From Fagopyrum homotropicum (lineage: Eukaryota; Streptophyta; Magnoliopsida; Caryophyllales; Polygonaceae), in NCBI GenBank assembly GCA_033239125.1, contig BSWB01000002.1:85990560-86054559 (forward strand): DNA of 64,000 nucleotides, in the 5' to 3' direction. Below are positions 33,178-43,483 of this stretch, piece after piece. The notes beneath the pieces were generated by a model, which was not told the origin of the DNA, made no database searches, and was given only the letters and a program-made list of their open reading frames with translations. The translations under genes were made by a program, and so were the position numbers. Every line of letters starts with the position of its first letter. Positions within the stretch are counted from its first letter, which is position 1.

Positions 33178-35687
33178 TTCGGGTGAAGACGACTCTTGTG
33201 AGGAGTGATGAGGATTGTGAACCACAATATCAAAATAAATGGACAATCATGTAAAAATTTTATGTGTGACACGCTCATTCACATTGAATACTGTTATTTT
33301 TGTAAACGCACGGTTCATGTTTTGTGAACAGGTTGTTTAGTTTTTACATGATTTAGATTTCAATTATAGTTTATGAAAATAAAACTGGAATCAAACATAG
33401 TAAATGTTAATAATAAGTTTGTGAACTTCCATTGTGCTTAATCAAATTGAACAGATGAATGAAAAATTAGCAAAATAGAATTTATTTGAGAATAAAGAAT
33501 AGAAGAAAAAAGTATTTGTTTGAGTTATTTTTATTAAGATCAATCACAACCCTTAAATCTAATTTAATCATTTAGCCCACAATCCACAAGAACTCTCCTC
33601 ACCCAAACCAACCTCTATATGTATATATGTGTGTGTGTGTATATATGTGCACAATTAGGCTCCTCACTTTATGCTAGTAAATGGACATATCTCCTTATTA
33701 TATTACAACCATATTACCTTGTTGAAGATATAAAACATATAGTTGAATTAGTCAGAATTCATTTTTTAAGCGTTGAGATTTTTAAATCTGACATTTCAGT
33801 GGTTCCCTGATCTCAGGAATTGCTATCACTTGGAGAGGCAATTGGAACAGAGAGCAGAGGTCTGTCCCAAAGTGACATAAACAGTCTGCCAACTTTCAAG
33901 TTCAAAAATGGGTTGTTCTTCAAGAGAGGCAAACCCGGGGAGTAAGATATTTCACTGTCTTCCTCTCTCAACAACAAGCTCATTTAGCTTGCTGAAATAC
34001 GTCTGTCTATCCATTCATACATGACTCTGTGCCAGGTTGATTTACTGATGTTTTCCACAGGGAAAGCAAGATTTCGTGGTTGTGACTGAAAAAGTGACCG
34101 GTCAGCTTGACTTTCTGCATAACAACTTAGTTTTTTGGTGTGATGCTGCATTGTAACTTTTCAATGACTTAAAAGGAAATAATTTGTTTCAAAATCTTGT
34201 AAAAATATAATAAACTCGATGACCTTGAGTGTGCAGCTAAATGACAAGGAAATTAGATACAGGGGTCTATGATACTAACACTTTGGCTTCTGACTCTAAT
34301 AAGCTTATGAGATTGTTAGTTCCCGATAAGCATGGCTTCCTCGTATCCTAATCCTCCCACAGGGAGGATAGGAAGCACTTTCAAATGATGCTGTCAATGT
34401 CTTAGTCCTGTAGTTCTACTTGTCAGTAATGTTGTGCACACACCAGTATGTATTTTGTTTATAAATATGCTTTCTAAAGTTTCTTTGTTTGCATCAAAGT
34501 GGATATCTTTCACTTCCAATTAAAACAACAGGCACTACTATGAAACCTCTAAATGTCCTTCACTGTGATGAAACATTTGTTTGCAAAATATTGTTAATTT
34601 CGTTGCAGTATGACTAAGTTCAGCTGCATAATCAAGAAGTTGAATGTACACTTCATTATCTCTGGAGGCATTTAGATTTGAAAATTTTCTTTTCATAATA
34701 TATCTGTAAGTTGGGTGGCATGATTTAGGGGCAAGGCCAGAATCAGATCTTCCCTTTCGTACCAGGTTGAATTGCATGTTTTCTATTGCCAATTACATAT
34801 CAACTCTCCTGACCCGAATAAGTTTCATTCTACAATACAGTGAAGGATTTGATGTTCTGAGGAGAAGAATAGCTTATAATATCTAGCTTTTCTGCAATTT
34901 ACCCTGGTTGTTACATTTTCTTGTAGTTAATGATAGCAGAGGTTTGTTTGCAGGTGTCCAATATGCATTTCAGGCTATCGAAACAATCAACACGTCACCA
35001 CCTTGCCATGTGCCCATGGTTATCACACGAAATGTATAAATCGTTGGTTGACAGAAAACAAGGTACTTGTTCATCCACATTTTTTACCCACAGCATTTAC
35101 TACCATCATACTGTTCAACTTTAGCTTTTGGTTGCAATGTTTACTTTGCGGGCCCGTTTGGTTTGAACTCCGGAATTGGAAACGGAATGGAAACGAATCT
35201 AGTCCATATGTATACCCTTATTCATGAAAGTTGTTGGAATCATTCCTTGTGATTTGAAGTAATTGAAGTTGAATTTGATTACTTTTGATACCCTATAGGG
35301 TAACAAAATATGGGGAGACAAGTGCATTTTGCAGGTAAACATAAGGAATGATTCCATAGAATTTCATGAATATGGATATACATATGGACTAAATTCGTTT
35401 CCATTCCGTTTCCGTTTCCGGAGTTGGAACCAAACGGGCCTTGCATCTGATGATTCCTTCAAAAACTGCTTTTGAATGGCCATCTCACGTTAGATCTAGG
35501 GATGTACCATATGAAGGTTCTGAAAGATGATCTTTATAAGCTGTATGTGATGAGAAAAACAATTTGAGCAGCATGTAGCTACAAAAAAGTTAGGTTTATT
35601 TGGTATCTGGGAAAACGAATGACTAACAGCATTCTTCCATGGCAGAACTGTCCGATATGCCAGATGGAAGTGAATTTATCATCATAA
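28019..35687 (+). CDS. RING-H2 E3 ubiquitin ligase, BIG BROTHER-like
   Basis: A seven-exon model: 28019-28117, 28226-28448, 32424-32485, 32564-32605, 33817-33941, 34954-35062, 35646-35687 (702 nt, 233 residues). All introns are GT-AG and all phases agree. The start is ATG 28019 (MMGSHPWNTHTIPPHL), preceded by an in-frame stop at 27956. Residues about 1-33 hold FPGLTYEEAVEDQ; then come a Ser-rich stretch and an acidic MARSLQLLED helix. Next is the family block MTYEELLSLGEAIGTESRGLS. The C-terminal C3H2C3 RING is CPIC, LPCAHGYHTKC, NCPIC; all eight zinc ligands are present. BIG BROTHER-type ligases transfer ubiquitin from an E2 and restrain organ growth in Arabidopsis; the same role here is inference. 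The third intron (3.97 kb) holds a copia relic and the last holds a MITE. The gene looks intact. An extra small exon in the third intron cannot be excluded. Confidence 0.85.
29495..30180 (-). pseudogene. K integrase fragment
   Basis: It includes CQKDFPAVEKTNDILDLIHS, GNRYFITFMYDKYRYTHVYF and ILRSDKGGEYFSIEF, then in another frame MVERKNRILCDTVNAMML and SKLWGEALLIACHL. These are the copia integrase core with its second Asp region and the downstream ERKNRTL block. A frameshift near 29800 separates the two parts. Confidence 0.85.
30700..31800 (-). pseudogene. K gag with zinc knuckle
   Basis: The gag start (MADLTKTKKTYLVNIK) is near 31780. The central part has LPKEIWATLETRYNNEIQGPDKF, typical of copia gag. 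The CCHC knuckle is CQFCHKTGHFKREC. Stops and frame changes split it into at least three pieces. Confidence 0.75.
31867..31878 (-). other. K primer-binding site
   Basis: TGGTATCAGAGC on minus, adjacent to the 5' LTR edge at 31879; complementary to initiator tRNA-Met. Confidence 0.9.
33127..33174. repeat. (AT)n microsatellite in an intron
   Basis: About 23 units, between coding exons four and five of the RING-H2 gene. A shorter TG/TA tract lies at about 33618-33650. Confidence 0.93.
35151..35440. mobile_element. Hairpin MITE in the last intron of the RING-H2 gene
   Basis: The terminal inverted repeat GGCCCGTTTGG...CCAAACGGGCC extends over about 80-90 bp per arm with few mismatches (GAACTCCGGAA, AAACGGAATGGAAACGAAT, CATATG). 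The 290-bp element folds on itself and has no ORF. The flanks TTGC(G) and TTGC(A) may be a target duplication. Confidence 0.82.
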
Positions 35688-35930
35688 AAAGGAAAAGAGG
35701 GGCATTGATTGCACAAGTGTATAGTATGGATCTGAAACTTGTTTTTCATCCAGGTGGTAGTACCTTGAAGACTATGTATGGTTCAGCGCCTTTATTTATA
35801 CTGATACAACTAGTATGGTTGTTCAGTGTTGTATAGTTAGTTTCCATTCATCTTCCAGCTAGTCTTCTTTAGACAAGCCCGCCGCTTGCGACGTATTTGT
35901 AAATAAACTCAGCATCTGGTGTGACTATGG
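35688..35930 (+). terminator. 3' untranslated region and poly-A signal of the RING-H2 gene
   Basis: It follows the TAA at 35685-35687. The canonical AATAAA is at 35902-35907. The true cleavage site cannot be read from sequence alone. Confidence 0.5.
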
Positions 35931-36410
35931 AACAAACAACGCAGCAAACGTCTTTGTTATCCTTCTCAACTTCAAACATAGGAACAACTGTAAGGCAACA
36001 ACAATATGTATACTAGGGTTAATCAGATCTCTTGACTAGGATTATGCGCAATGCCACTCCATTGTTGAGAGTCTAGTACCATGGGCTAGCATTACACTTA
36101 TTGTCACCTATCTATAATACTTGCCGTATGATATTGTGAATTAAATCGATTCAACTTTTCGAATCGATTCAATTTTTCAGAATCGGCTTTTACAAAACAG
36201 TTTAGAGAATGGCCAACTTCCAAGCAGCATACTCGCAATCAAACATTGTACGGAACAATGATTCTTATCATTGACTAGTTTTGACTCGCCTAACATGACA
36301 CTCACGACAGCTCAATTCGTTGACTTTTGTAGATCTTTCATGTTGGCTAAATGGATTATTGCTGGATACTCGATCTAATGATGTCTAAATTGTCAGTGAC
36401 ATTTGACGAG
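35931..36410. other. Intergenic, no feature recognised
   Basis: Includes AATCGATTC repeats at about 36146-36172. No ORF or TE hallmark. Confidence 0.4.
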
Positions 36411-36830
36411 TGTTGCGACCCTTAGATCGAACATAGGTGAGAGTAACCCTTCAACAAGGTAGTGTGTTGAGTGTGTGAAAAGCAAATATGGGGTGGTGAA
36501 GTTGGTGTATGAATGTTATGAATGAAGTGCTGAATGTGTTGTGAAAGTGTAGAAAAAAATATAGGTGAGAGTACTTCATTGCACTCCTCCCTCGTGAGCT
36601 CTTCAAGTGTAGTTTCGGGGTTGTAACCCTTCAACAAGGTTGATTGTAGATCTTTCTATGTTCGATCTAAGGGTCGCACATAGGAAGACTAACAAATTGA
36701 AGGGTTAACACTCCCCAAACCTATATTTTTTTTCTACACTTTCACAACACATTCAGCACTTCATTCATAACATTCATACACTAACTTCACCACCCCGTAT
36801 TTGCTTTTCACAACACTCAACACACTAGCA
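36411..36830. repeat. Foldback of rearranged pieces at the edge of TE-B
   Basis: An arm of about 105 bp (36459-36563) reappears inverted at 36721-36828. A second inverted pair is GCGACCCTTAGATCGAACAT (36413-36432) against its complement at 36657-36677. CCCTTCAACAAGG is repeated directly (about 36447 and 36630). The middle segment 36561-36625 is a copy of part of TE-B's ORF (38355-38445). This points to repair or replication with repeated template switches. Confidence 0.82.
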
Positions 36831-38067
36831 TGCTCCTATTTCCGGATGGGTCAAAAGATGTCAAAATTTTAATCAAGTGAGGTGCTCAAACAACATGATC
36901 AAGATGAGAAGAAGAGAGATGAATTGCCTTAATCATTCCTAGATGATGTGCAAGAACTAGCATGTAATTTCGACTATCAATTCTCAATCCAATCAAGACA
37001 AGCATCATACTCACAATTCATGCGTAGGATTCAAGAGAAGTATTTCAAGTCCACATACACATAAATCCATTCAACACACAAGGCCATCCAAAGTCGATCC
37101 ACAAAACAAACTCATCATAAGGGTCATATCCAAACCTAGAAGCACAAATATTTTAAAAATTTTCGATTTTTTGGAATTTTTTAAATATATATGTCCAATG
37201 CAAAACATGAAAAGAAACGCGTGACAATAAAACGAAACTATCCTAGATGCGTTCATGCCATGCTAAGAATCATGAAAACCCCACCCCATACTTAAAATCA
37301 CATTGTTTCCAATGTGCAAATCAAGTAAAGAAGAGTGAAAGAAGTCCTCACAATGTAAACATGTAATGTTTTCGGTATTTTGGTTCACTAATGTAGAGTG
37401 GTGGTGATAGATGATCAATCAAGCATGGTAGAGATCTCTTCATAGTCATTCCAGCGTCGAGACCCGCGCCAAGGTGTATGCGAGATGGGAGCTCTTCCAT
37501 CCAACAAAGACACCTTATGCCGTCCAAGTTTCACATCCGCTCTACCCATGGTTGAAAACGGGATCATCATCATCATCATCAACTTGCCTTGCAAGGCTTC
37601 CTTATTACCTAAAATCTAGCACACAAACACAAAACACAAAAACACACAAAAACAAAAGCAAAAACGAAAGAGAAAAGGGAAAGAGTTGTTACCCTTGGGT
37701 TGCCTCCCAAGAAGCCTTCTTTTAGGTCATTAGTTTGACCAGACTCCGTGGATGTGTCAATCCACCTCAAATACCATGGTTTGCTTGAGGAGTCCAAGCA
37801 ACCATTGCTTTCCGGCCTCCATGATGACAAGCACGGGCCACTTGATGCCCAAATATACCTTGCGTTCTCTCATCACCGGCAAGTAGTAGACTCCTTCATC
37901 ACCGCTTCCTTGATGATAGTTTGGAGTTGCAACCATAGGTACCACCCCATACTGTGACAATTGGTACTCCGCGGTCACACCGGTGAAATACTTGCCATCC
38001 TCATCCTCTATGATCCGAAGAAAGCCGATTCTTGGAAAGAATTCTTCATTGAAGTGCTTCATAACCA

Positions 38068-38997
38068 TCATGGATCCGTCATGCTTGCCCCTTCATTCAA
38101 CATGGGAGACTCCTTAGGAAAGGGAGTCCAATCTTTGTGTGTACTCTGGGCAAGCAAGAAAGGATTGGAAGGAGTTGAAGTCAACTTAGGGCTCTCTGCA
38201 CAAAACCACGGGCAAAAATCAGAAACCACGGGCGTGGATTGGTCAGGTAGGCCGTGGTTCTGGCAGAATTTGGCTACGACATGATTTTCTACGGGCAGAA
38301 AATAAGAAACCACGGACGTGGTTTGGCCCTCTGGGCCGTGGTTCTGCCAGTTCTCTTCCTCCCTCGTGAGCTCTTCAAGTGTAGTTCTAGGGTTGATGGC
38401 AAGGATGTCCATAGGTGAGAGTACTTCATTGCACTCCTCCAAAGGTGAAGGAGGTGGAGGTAAGCCTTGAAGGATGGTAGGATCTCCTAGCATAAGAGCA
38501 TGCCTAATCTCCTCAATTTCCCTCCTCATTTGTTCTTCTCTCTCGAAATTCAATCTTCTAGCATCCTCCAGGGCCAAATCCCTTAGCCACAATTGCTCCC
38601 GAGCTTCATTTAACTCTTCTTCAAGGTCTCTAATGGTCATAGTTGAATCGGGCACTTCTTGGATCTCCTCATGATGAACCTCCTCTTGTTGAAATATTTC
38701 CGCTTCAAACTCCATATGGGATCTCGAAATGGAAGCAAGGTTACTCTCTAGATCATCCATCTTCCTCAACATTTCTTCAAGCATTGATTCCACTCGATCA
38801 TTGTGAGGTTGATGGTGAGATTCCACATAAGGCAATGTAGTCATGTGAGCTTGGTCATGGGACTCATGATAGGCATTAAACTCCTCCCAATACTCAAACT
38901 CATCATGGAGAGGTCCTCGATCTTGATTTTCCATCCATTCCTCATACTCCATGTTGTCAAGGTCGTCTTGGAAGTACAATCCGTCCATGGCAAACAT
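38068..38997 (-). CDS. TE-B coiled-coil, gag-like ORF
   Basis: It is 309 codons from the first ATG at 38997 (MFAMDGLYFQDDLDNMEYEEW), uninterrupted. The protein is strongly acidic. Residues about 65-165 are heptad-like and charged (MLEEMLRKMDDLESNLASIS, LEEELNEAREQLWLRDLAL). The C-terminal third is Pro-rich (LPPPPSPLEECN) and is partly encoded by copies of the element's CCACGG palindrome (NHG motifs). No zinc knuckle or protease motif is seen. It lies just after the primer site, where gag should be. An intact frame in an otherwise pol-less element suggests recent activity or selection. The role, probably particle or RNA binding, is inference. Confidence 0.65.
   Translation of the reverse strand: MFAMDGLYFQDDLDNMEYEEWMENQDRGPLHDEFEYWEEFNAYHESHDQAHMTTLPYVESHHQPHNDRVESMLEEMLRKMDDLESNLASISRSHMEFEAEIFQQEEVHHEEIQEVPDSTMTIRDLEEELNEAREQLWLRDLALEDARRLNFEREEQMRREIEEIRHALMLGDPTILQGLPPPPSPLEECNEVLSPMDILAINPRTTLEELTREEENWQNHGPEGQTTSVVSYFLPVENHVVAKFCQNHGLPDQSTPVVSDFCPWFCAESPKLTSTPSNPFLLAQSTHKDWTPFPKESPMLNEGASMTDP
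38226..38351. repeat. Cluster of CCACGG..CCGTGG palindromes in the TE-B ORF
   Basis: CCACGGGCGTGG at 38226-38237, half-site GGCCGTGGTTC at about 38250, AAACCACGGACGTGGTTT at 38307-38324, and GGCCGTGGTTCTGCC near 38333-38347. Copies also lie in the LTR at 39979-40028 (perfect CCACGGCCGTGG at 40000-40011), about 40566-40607 and 40787. Confidence 0.85.
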
Positions 38998-39090
38998 GAA
39001 AAGGCAAAGACAAAAGCAACACAAGATCAAAAGTAACAAAAAAGATATACACTATAAACAATCAAAAGCAAATGACTTAATCTAGACCTA

Positions 39091-39109
39091 GTCCCCGGCA
39101 ACGGTGCCA
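39091..39109 (-). other. TE-B primer-binding site (tRNA-Asp)
   Basis: The minus strand reads TGGCACCGTTGCCGGGGAC, the Athila/Tat site with one difference from the usual GGCGCCG form. A decayed second copy (TGGCACTCTTGCCC, 39148-39161), preceded by an LTR-end-like GCGAACA, lies 52 bp away. Confidence 0.9.
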
Positions 39110-39115
39110 AAAACT

Positions 39116-40946
39116 TGTTAATGCTAGAGATGTACGACACAAATCTAGGGCAAGAGTGCCAAGAACTTGTTCGCCCAAAACATGCACACACAAAGTCTTA
39201 AATTTATAAATAGATCTAAAATCCTAAACTACCTAGCGAAACCCGCAGTGTACGGATCGTTATGTAGGAAGGAAAGTATTCCGATGTCGAACACAAGGAC
39301 TGAGGTGAAATCAAATCATTCAATGATCATTATATAGTGCACATCTAAAATAAGAGATGAGAAAGGAATAAAGAAATGCAAAACACAATATTTTTGGTTG
39401 ATTTTGGGTGATCAAACAAGGATCACAAAATATGCAACTCAAACAAGCAAACAAACACAAGATAGGTGATAAGAGGTAAGAAATACGGATTCTAGATATT
39501 CGGAATTCCGATTATCACAATGGACTCATGCTTCTAAAGATCAAAGGAGAGCTGCGGTTGTTCGGAGTTGGGTGTTTCTCTAATGAGAGCAATTACCGGG
39601 TAAGTCTCATGCTCCACTAGTCTCGAACCTAAGGTTCTATTACCGGGTAAGTCTCAAGGAACCTAAGGACGGAAATTCTACACAAACCGGCCACTACCTA
39701 AGGGTCAAACTCCTCCTTACCGGGTAAGTATCAGAAAAGGTAAGTCTTAGGCAACGATCCTAGCACACTCAATCCAATAGCGGCTTTTTTGGCTCACTAC
39801 TACCTAGAGTTCATCATCTTATGTATCTAAGAGAGGAAATTACCGGGTAAGTCTCATTCCTCAAATAGGTTGCTAGCAAAGGTCACCCTAGGCTAGATTA
39901 AAGCTCAATAAACACTAGGATTTTAACACATCTACATCCTAACATCCAGAATTATCAATATAAGTACAACAGAACAAAACCACGGGTGGATCATGGAAAC
40001 CACGGCCGTGGAAGCATGAAGAACAGGCCGTGATTCTATACTGAGTAAGGGTTTCAAACACAAATCCATCATCCTAAGCTAACATGCAAGTCCATACAAT
40101 CATAGTCCAAAGCATAAACATCATTCCTTCACCCTAGAATCACATCTACTTAGCCAACAACATACATTTCTAGATCAAACTTCATAAATAGAGCATGCTT
40201 GCAAGTCATAGCTAGATAATGAAGAATGAACCAAAGAAAAGATATTACAAAGCTAGAATAGAAGTAACCAAGTCTTACAAAGGGTCAAGATGCAGCTCCA
40301 AGGTGTCAACAATGGAAACCTCACTCAAATCCACTTAAATCTCACTATAAAACTAAAATCTACACTAACCTCTCCCAAGAACACCCACAAGGGTGCTTGG
40401 AAGAGAAGCTACAATGAAAGAGTGTTGGAGAAGAGCTAGAGGAAAAAGGTCCAAAAAAGAGCAAGAAGATCTTAAATACAGCCTGCAACATCACTTAAGT
40501 ACTCCTCCAAAAAGCAAGGGTCGTACAAAGAAATCGTGTGACAAGTGTCAAAGCTGGCCAGAGAGAAACCACGGGCAAAACCACGGGTGTGGAATTGGCC
40601 TCTGGGCCGTGCATCTGCACCAGAAGCCCTCCTTGGATCACCAAGTCATGAATTGGTACAAGGCATGCACCAATAAGGTCTTTTGTGTTCTCCTTTGCTC
40701 CTAGCTTGCTCCTTAAAGAGTCTGGATGTGTTCCACCACAAGGAATGATCCTCGAATGTATCGATTAAGTTCCAAAAGCTCCCCAAAAAACCACGGGCAA
40801 AACCGATAAGAGCTCGTGTATACGTCTATTTCAACAATATGGATGAATTGAGTGTAAACGTCATGAACTAATGCGAAAACATGCATGAATGGAAAGGAAA
40901 ACTATCTAAAAGAGTGCCTAAACTAGTATCATAAATCATGTCATCA
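39116..40946 (-). repeat. TE-B 5' LTR
   Basis: Its outer end is at 40946 (TGATGACATGATTTATGATAC on minus, like TE-A's LTR start). The inner end is TTAACA at 39116, or GCGAACA at 39168 if the last 52 bp are a duplication. It contains four TTACCGGGTAAG motifs (about 39594, 39641, 39718, 39840) and CCACGG palindromes. Confidence 0.78.
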
Positions 40947-41700
40947 CCAAGCAACCCATTGCCTCTCTTCATCTCCATCTATTTTGAGAAGCTACGCTCC
41001 TCATCTCCCCCATACAAACTCTCCCGCCCTCATGTATCGATGTCTCTCACCTCCTCTCTTCTCCTCTACTTTCTTTCATCGACACTAAGAGAAAGCACCG
41101 GCAACAACACCGGAAGGAGCACCACTACCTCTCTTCATCTCCCTTCGAACGCCCTCTGCCTGACCACCACTTCCTCCTGCACCGCCACCTCCTCTCAAAA
41201 ACCGTCTCCTTCATCACCACCCTGCCTCACCACTTCAAGCCTTCCCCTATACACTCTTTGCAATGCCTTGCTTCATTGATGCCGAATCGAAGACCACCAG
41301 GACAAAAACCTCTCGAGTTCTACTCTACATCGGCAATACTCTTCCCTCGTCCTAACCTCTCGTGTGAGCCTCAAGAGCCATCAAACACCCCTGACCTAGC
41401 CCTGTGCCATCGCCTCGCCGCTACTGTTGCCACTAGACGCTGGAGAAGCCTCCCTGTGCCTTCCCCCTCGCTCGCTTGAGCCACGTAGTGTCCTCCTTCC
41501 CCAAAGCCGTCTTCATTGCAGGGTTTGAGAAATCTCATTCTCTAATTGAACCAGGCTTCCTTTAATTAGGTGTCATTACAATTTGTACCCAAATTTTTGT
41601 TATTGCAATTTTGACCCACATTTCACAAATTTCACATTATGCCCCTGTTGTTATTATTTACAGAAATTTAATGAAATTGTCCGGAAAATGTTTGTGTAGT
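40947..41700. other. C-rich spacer, no gene recognised
   Basis: Pro/Ser/Thr-coding frames such as 40938-41279 look like composition artefacts. The segment 41560-41660 is AT-rich. There is no TE or gene signature. Confidence 0.35.
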
Positions 41701-41939
41701 TTTTAACCTTGGATTTTAATAACGGGTATATTCTTATAGTTTATATATAATATATATTATGCCCAAATTTAGCGTATAAGCTAAATTTGTTTATTTTTGG
41801 TGTTAGGTTCAGAAATGACCCCGTTAAAGGCCTAACGAGTCCAAGTTCGATAGAACCAATGCACTGTCATGAAGAACACCAGACGTCTTCTTGAACTCTT
41901 GGTTTGAACTTCATATTGGGTTGTATCCTAAACTCTTGA

Positions 41940-43079
41940 ATTGAAGTTATTAGGAGAACATTAGAATTGTTGTGAAAAAGAGAGGCGGCTCTCCATTTGG
42001 ACATCGATTACCGTGAGCCGAACAAGATAACAGTGAAGGACAAGTATCCCTTACAATGAATGAATGACCTACTAGATAAGGTGCAAGGGTCGGTAGTCTC
42101 TTCTAAGATGGATGTGAGGTCCGGTTATCACTAACCAAGGATCCGATATGAGGATATTGCAAAAGCGGCATTCCTAACAAGGTATGGTCACTAAGAGTTG
42201 CAGTGTTGCCATATGGGATTACTAGTGCCCCGAATAAGATATTTTGGTCTATTCCCGAAGTAGAGAGCAGTTGTATGACAAGTTTTCTCGGGATGATAAC
42301 CACCAAAGAATGTGAAAGAAGTTATAAGTTGTCTTGGTCATGCTAGTTAAGGTTGAAGAGTTGTGGAGAGATTTTCTAAAGTATCACGATCTATGATCAA
42401 CCCACTTCGGAAGGCAAAGAAGCTTGAGTGACACAAAAAGTGGCAATAGAGTTGCTAAGAGTTAAGAGAAGATTCAATAGTACAACAATTTTTGACATTA
42501 CCTCGAGGTACAAAGGATTTAGAACTACAATAATTATCCAAGACAAGGTCTTGATTGAATACTAATAATGAACAATGGAGACGTAACAACATACGTGCCT
42601 TGTAAGTAGAAGCAATGTGAAGTAAAGTACTTCCTTAATCACTTGGAACTTATAACAAGAAGTAAGGAAACATAACATGAAAGTTTGGTTTGGAAAAAGT
42701 CAAAGGGCAAATGTGTAAATTGGAAGTTCGACTTTCTTTCGTAAAGGCAATCAAAGAGAAACAAAATGAAGATGTTGTATTGAGAAAGATCCGAAAGGAA
42801 GTTGAGCCTTGTATTAAAGGAACCTATGAGATTATCAAGAGAATTGGACCTTTGACAAATCGCGTTTAAGGAAAATGGTATTTAGGAGGAGACCGGTGTT
42901 GATTATCGAGTACGAGACTAAGAAGTAAAGAACAAAGTGATACCATTGGTAAAACTTTTATGATCTCAACATAATACCGATACATCTATTGGGGAAACTA
43001 AAGAGATAATGAGAGAGCGTTACACCTTCTCTTTTCGAGTTCTAGTTTCGGGGACGAAACTCATTTTAAGGGGGAATGA
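41940..43079 (+). pseudogene. I: heavily decayed Del/Tekay-like pol
   Basis: Translation with many stops still shows RT blocks: LDIDYREPNKITVKDKYPL, SKMDVRSGYH and a YGH..Q match to the palm region. Further on are remnants of the FSKI..PL connection and of LP-GT before RNase H. The end holds AGTTTCGGGGACGAAACTC and a purine tract, the usual end of Del-type pol before the 3' LTR. No open frame longer than 70 codons remains, so this is the oldest layer of the nest. Confidence 0.75.
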
Positions 43080-43199
43080 TGAAACACCCAAATATAAGAC
43101 AAATTTCCGATAAATATTTTTTTTTTCCTTATTTTTATTGATATTTCAATAGCTTAAATATTTTTTAAGAATATTTTACGTCGTAAATTAAATTTTATG

Positions 43200-43284
<85 letters not shown>

Positions 43285-43480
43285 CGTATTTTTGATCCGG
43301 AAATCCCGTTCTGGAAATTTCAAATCGAGTTTACATTATCTGTTCTGAAAAGTCCACCTTGAGTATATATTTGAATATGTTATGATGGACGACTTAACAC
43401 AAATAAAGCGGTTTTTATACTAACAAAATATCGATTGTATGTCTAGTCTGCTTGGTTTGTTTTGATGTTTGACTAAAATG
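43066..43480 (+). repeat. I polypurine tract and 3' LTR start
   Basis: TAAGGGGGAATGA is followed by TGAAACACCC at 43080, a Del/Tekay-like LTR opening. The LTR contains a (TA)n run and is then cut by element E. Its end was not found. Confidence 0.6.
43204..43282. repeat. (TA)n microsatellite in LTR of I
   Basis: About 39 TA units, the longest simple repeat of the window. Confidence 0.95.
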
Positions 43481-43483
43481 TAT

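Larger units (their letters stand above)
36831..40946 (-). mobile_element. TE-B, non-autonomous Athila-like element (3' LTR not found)
   Basis: From the 5' side on minus: LTR (39116 or 39168 to 40946), tRNA-Asp primer site, one gag-like ORF, the Athila landmark AGAAGGCTTCTTGGGAGGCAACCCAAG (complement at 37691-37717), and a 3' non-coding region whose GTATGGGGTGG block at 37280-37300 matches TE-A near 19460. There is no protease, RT or integrase, so it would depend on proteins from a partner, as in TR-GAG or LARD-type elements. The downstream LTR is lost at the foldback. Confidence 0.75.

Noticed and set aside
34060..34110. Candidate exon after TTTTCCACAG near 34060
   Set aside because: It would interrupt the codon shared between the exons ending 33941 and starting 34954, which join cleanly into the RING.
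40938..41479. Ser/Pro-rich frames in the C-rich spacer
   Set aside because: Low complexity, no domain, no splice context; composition explains them.
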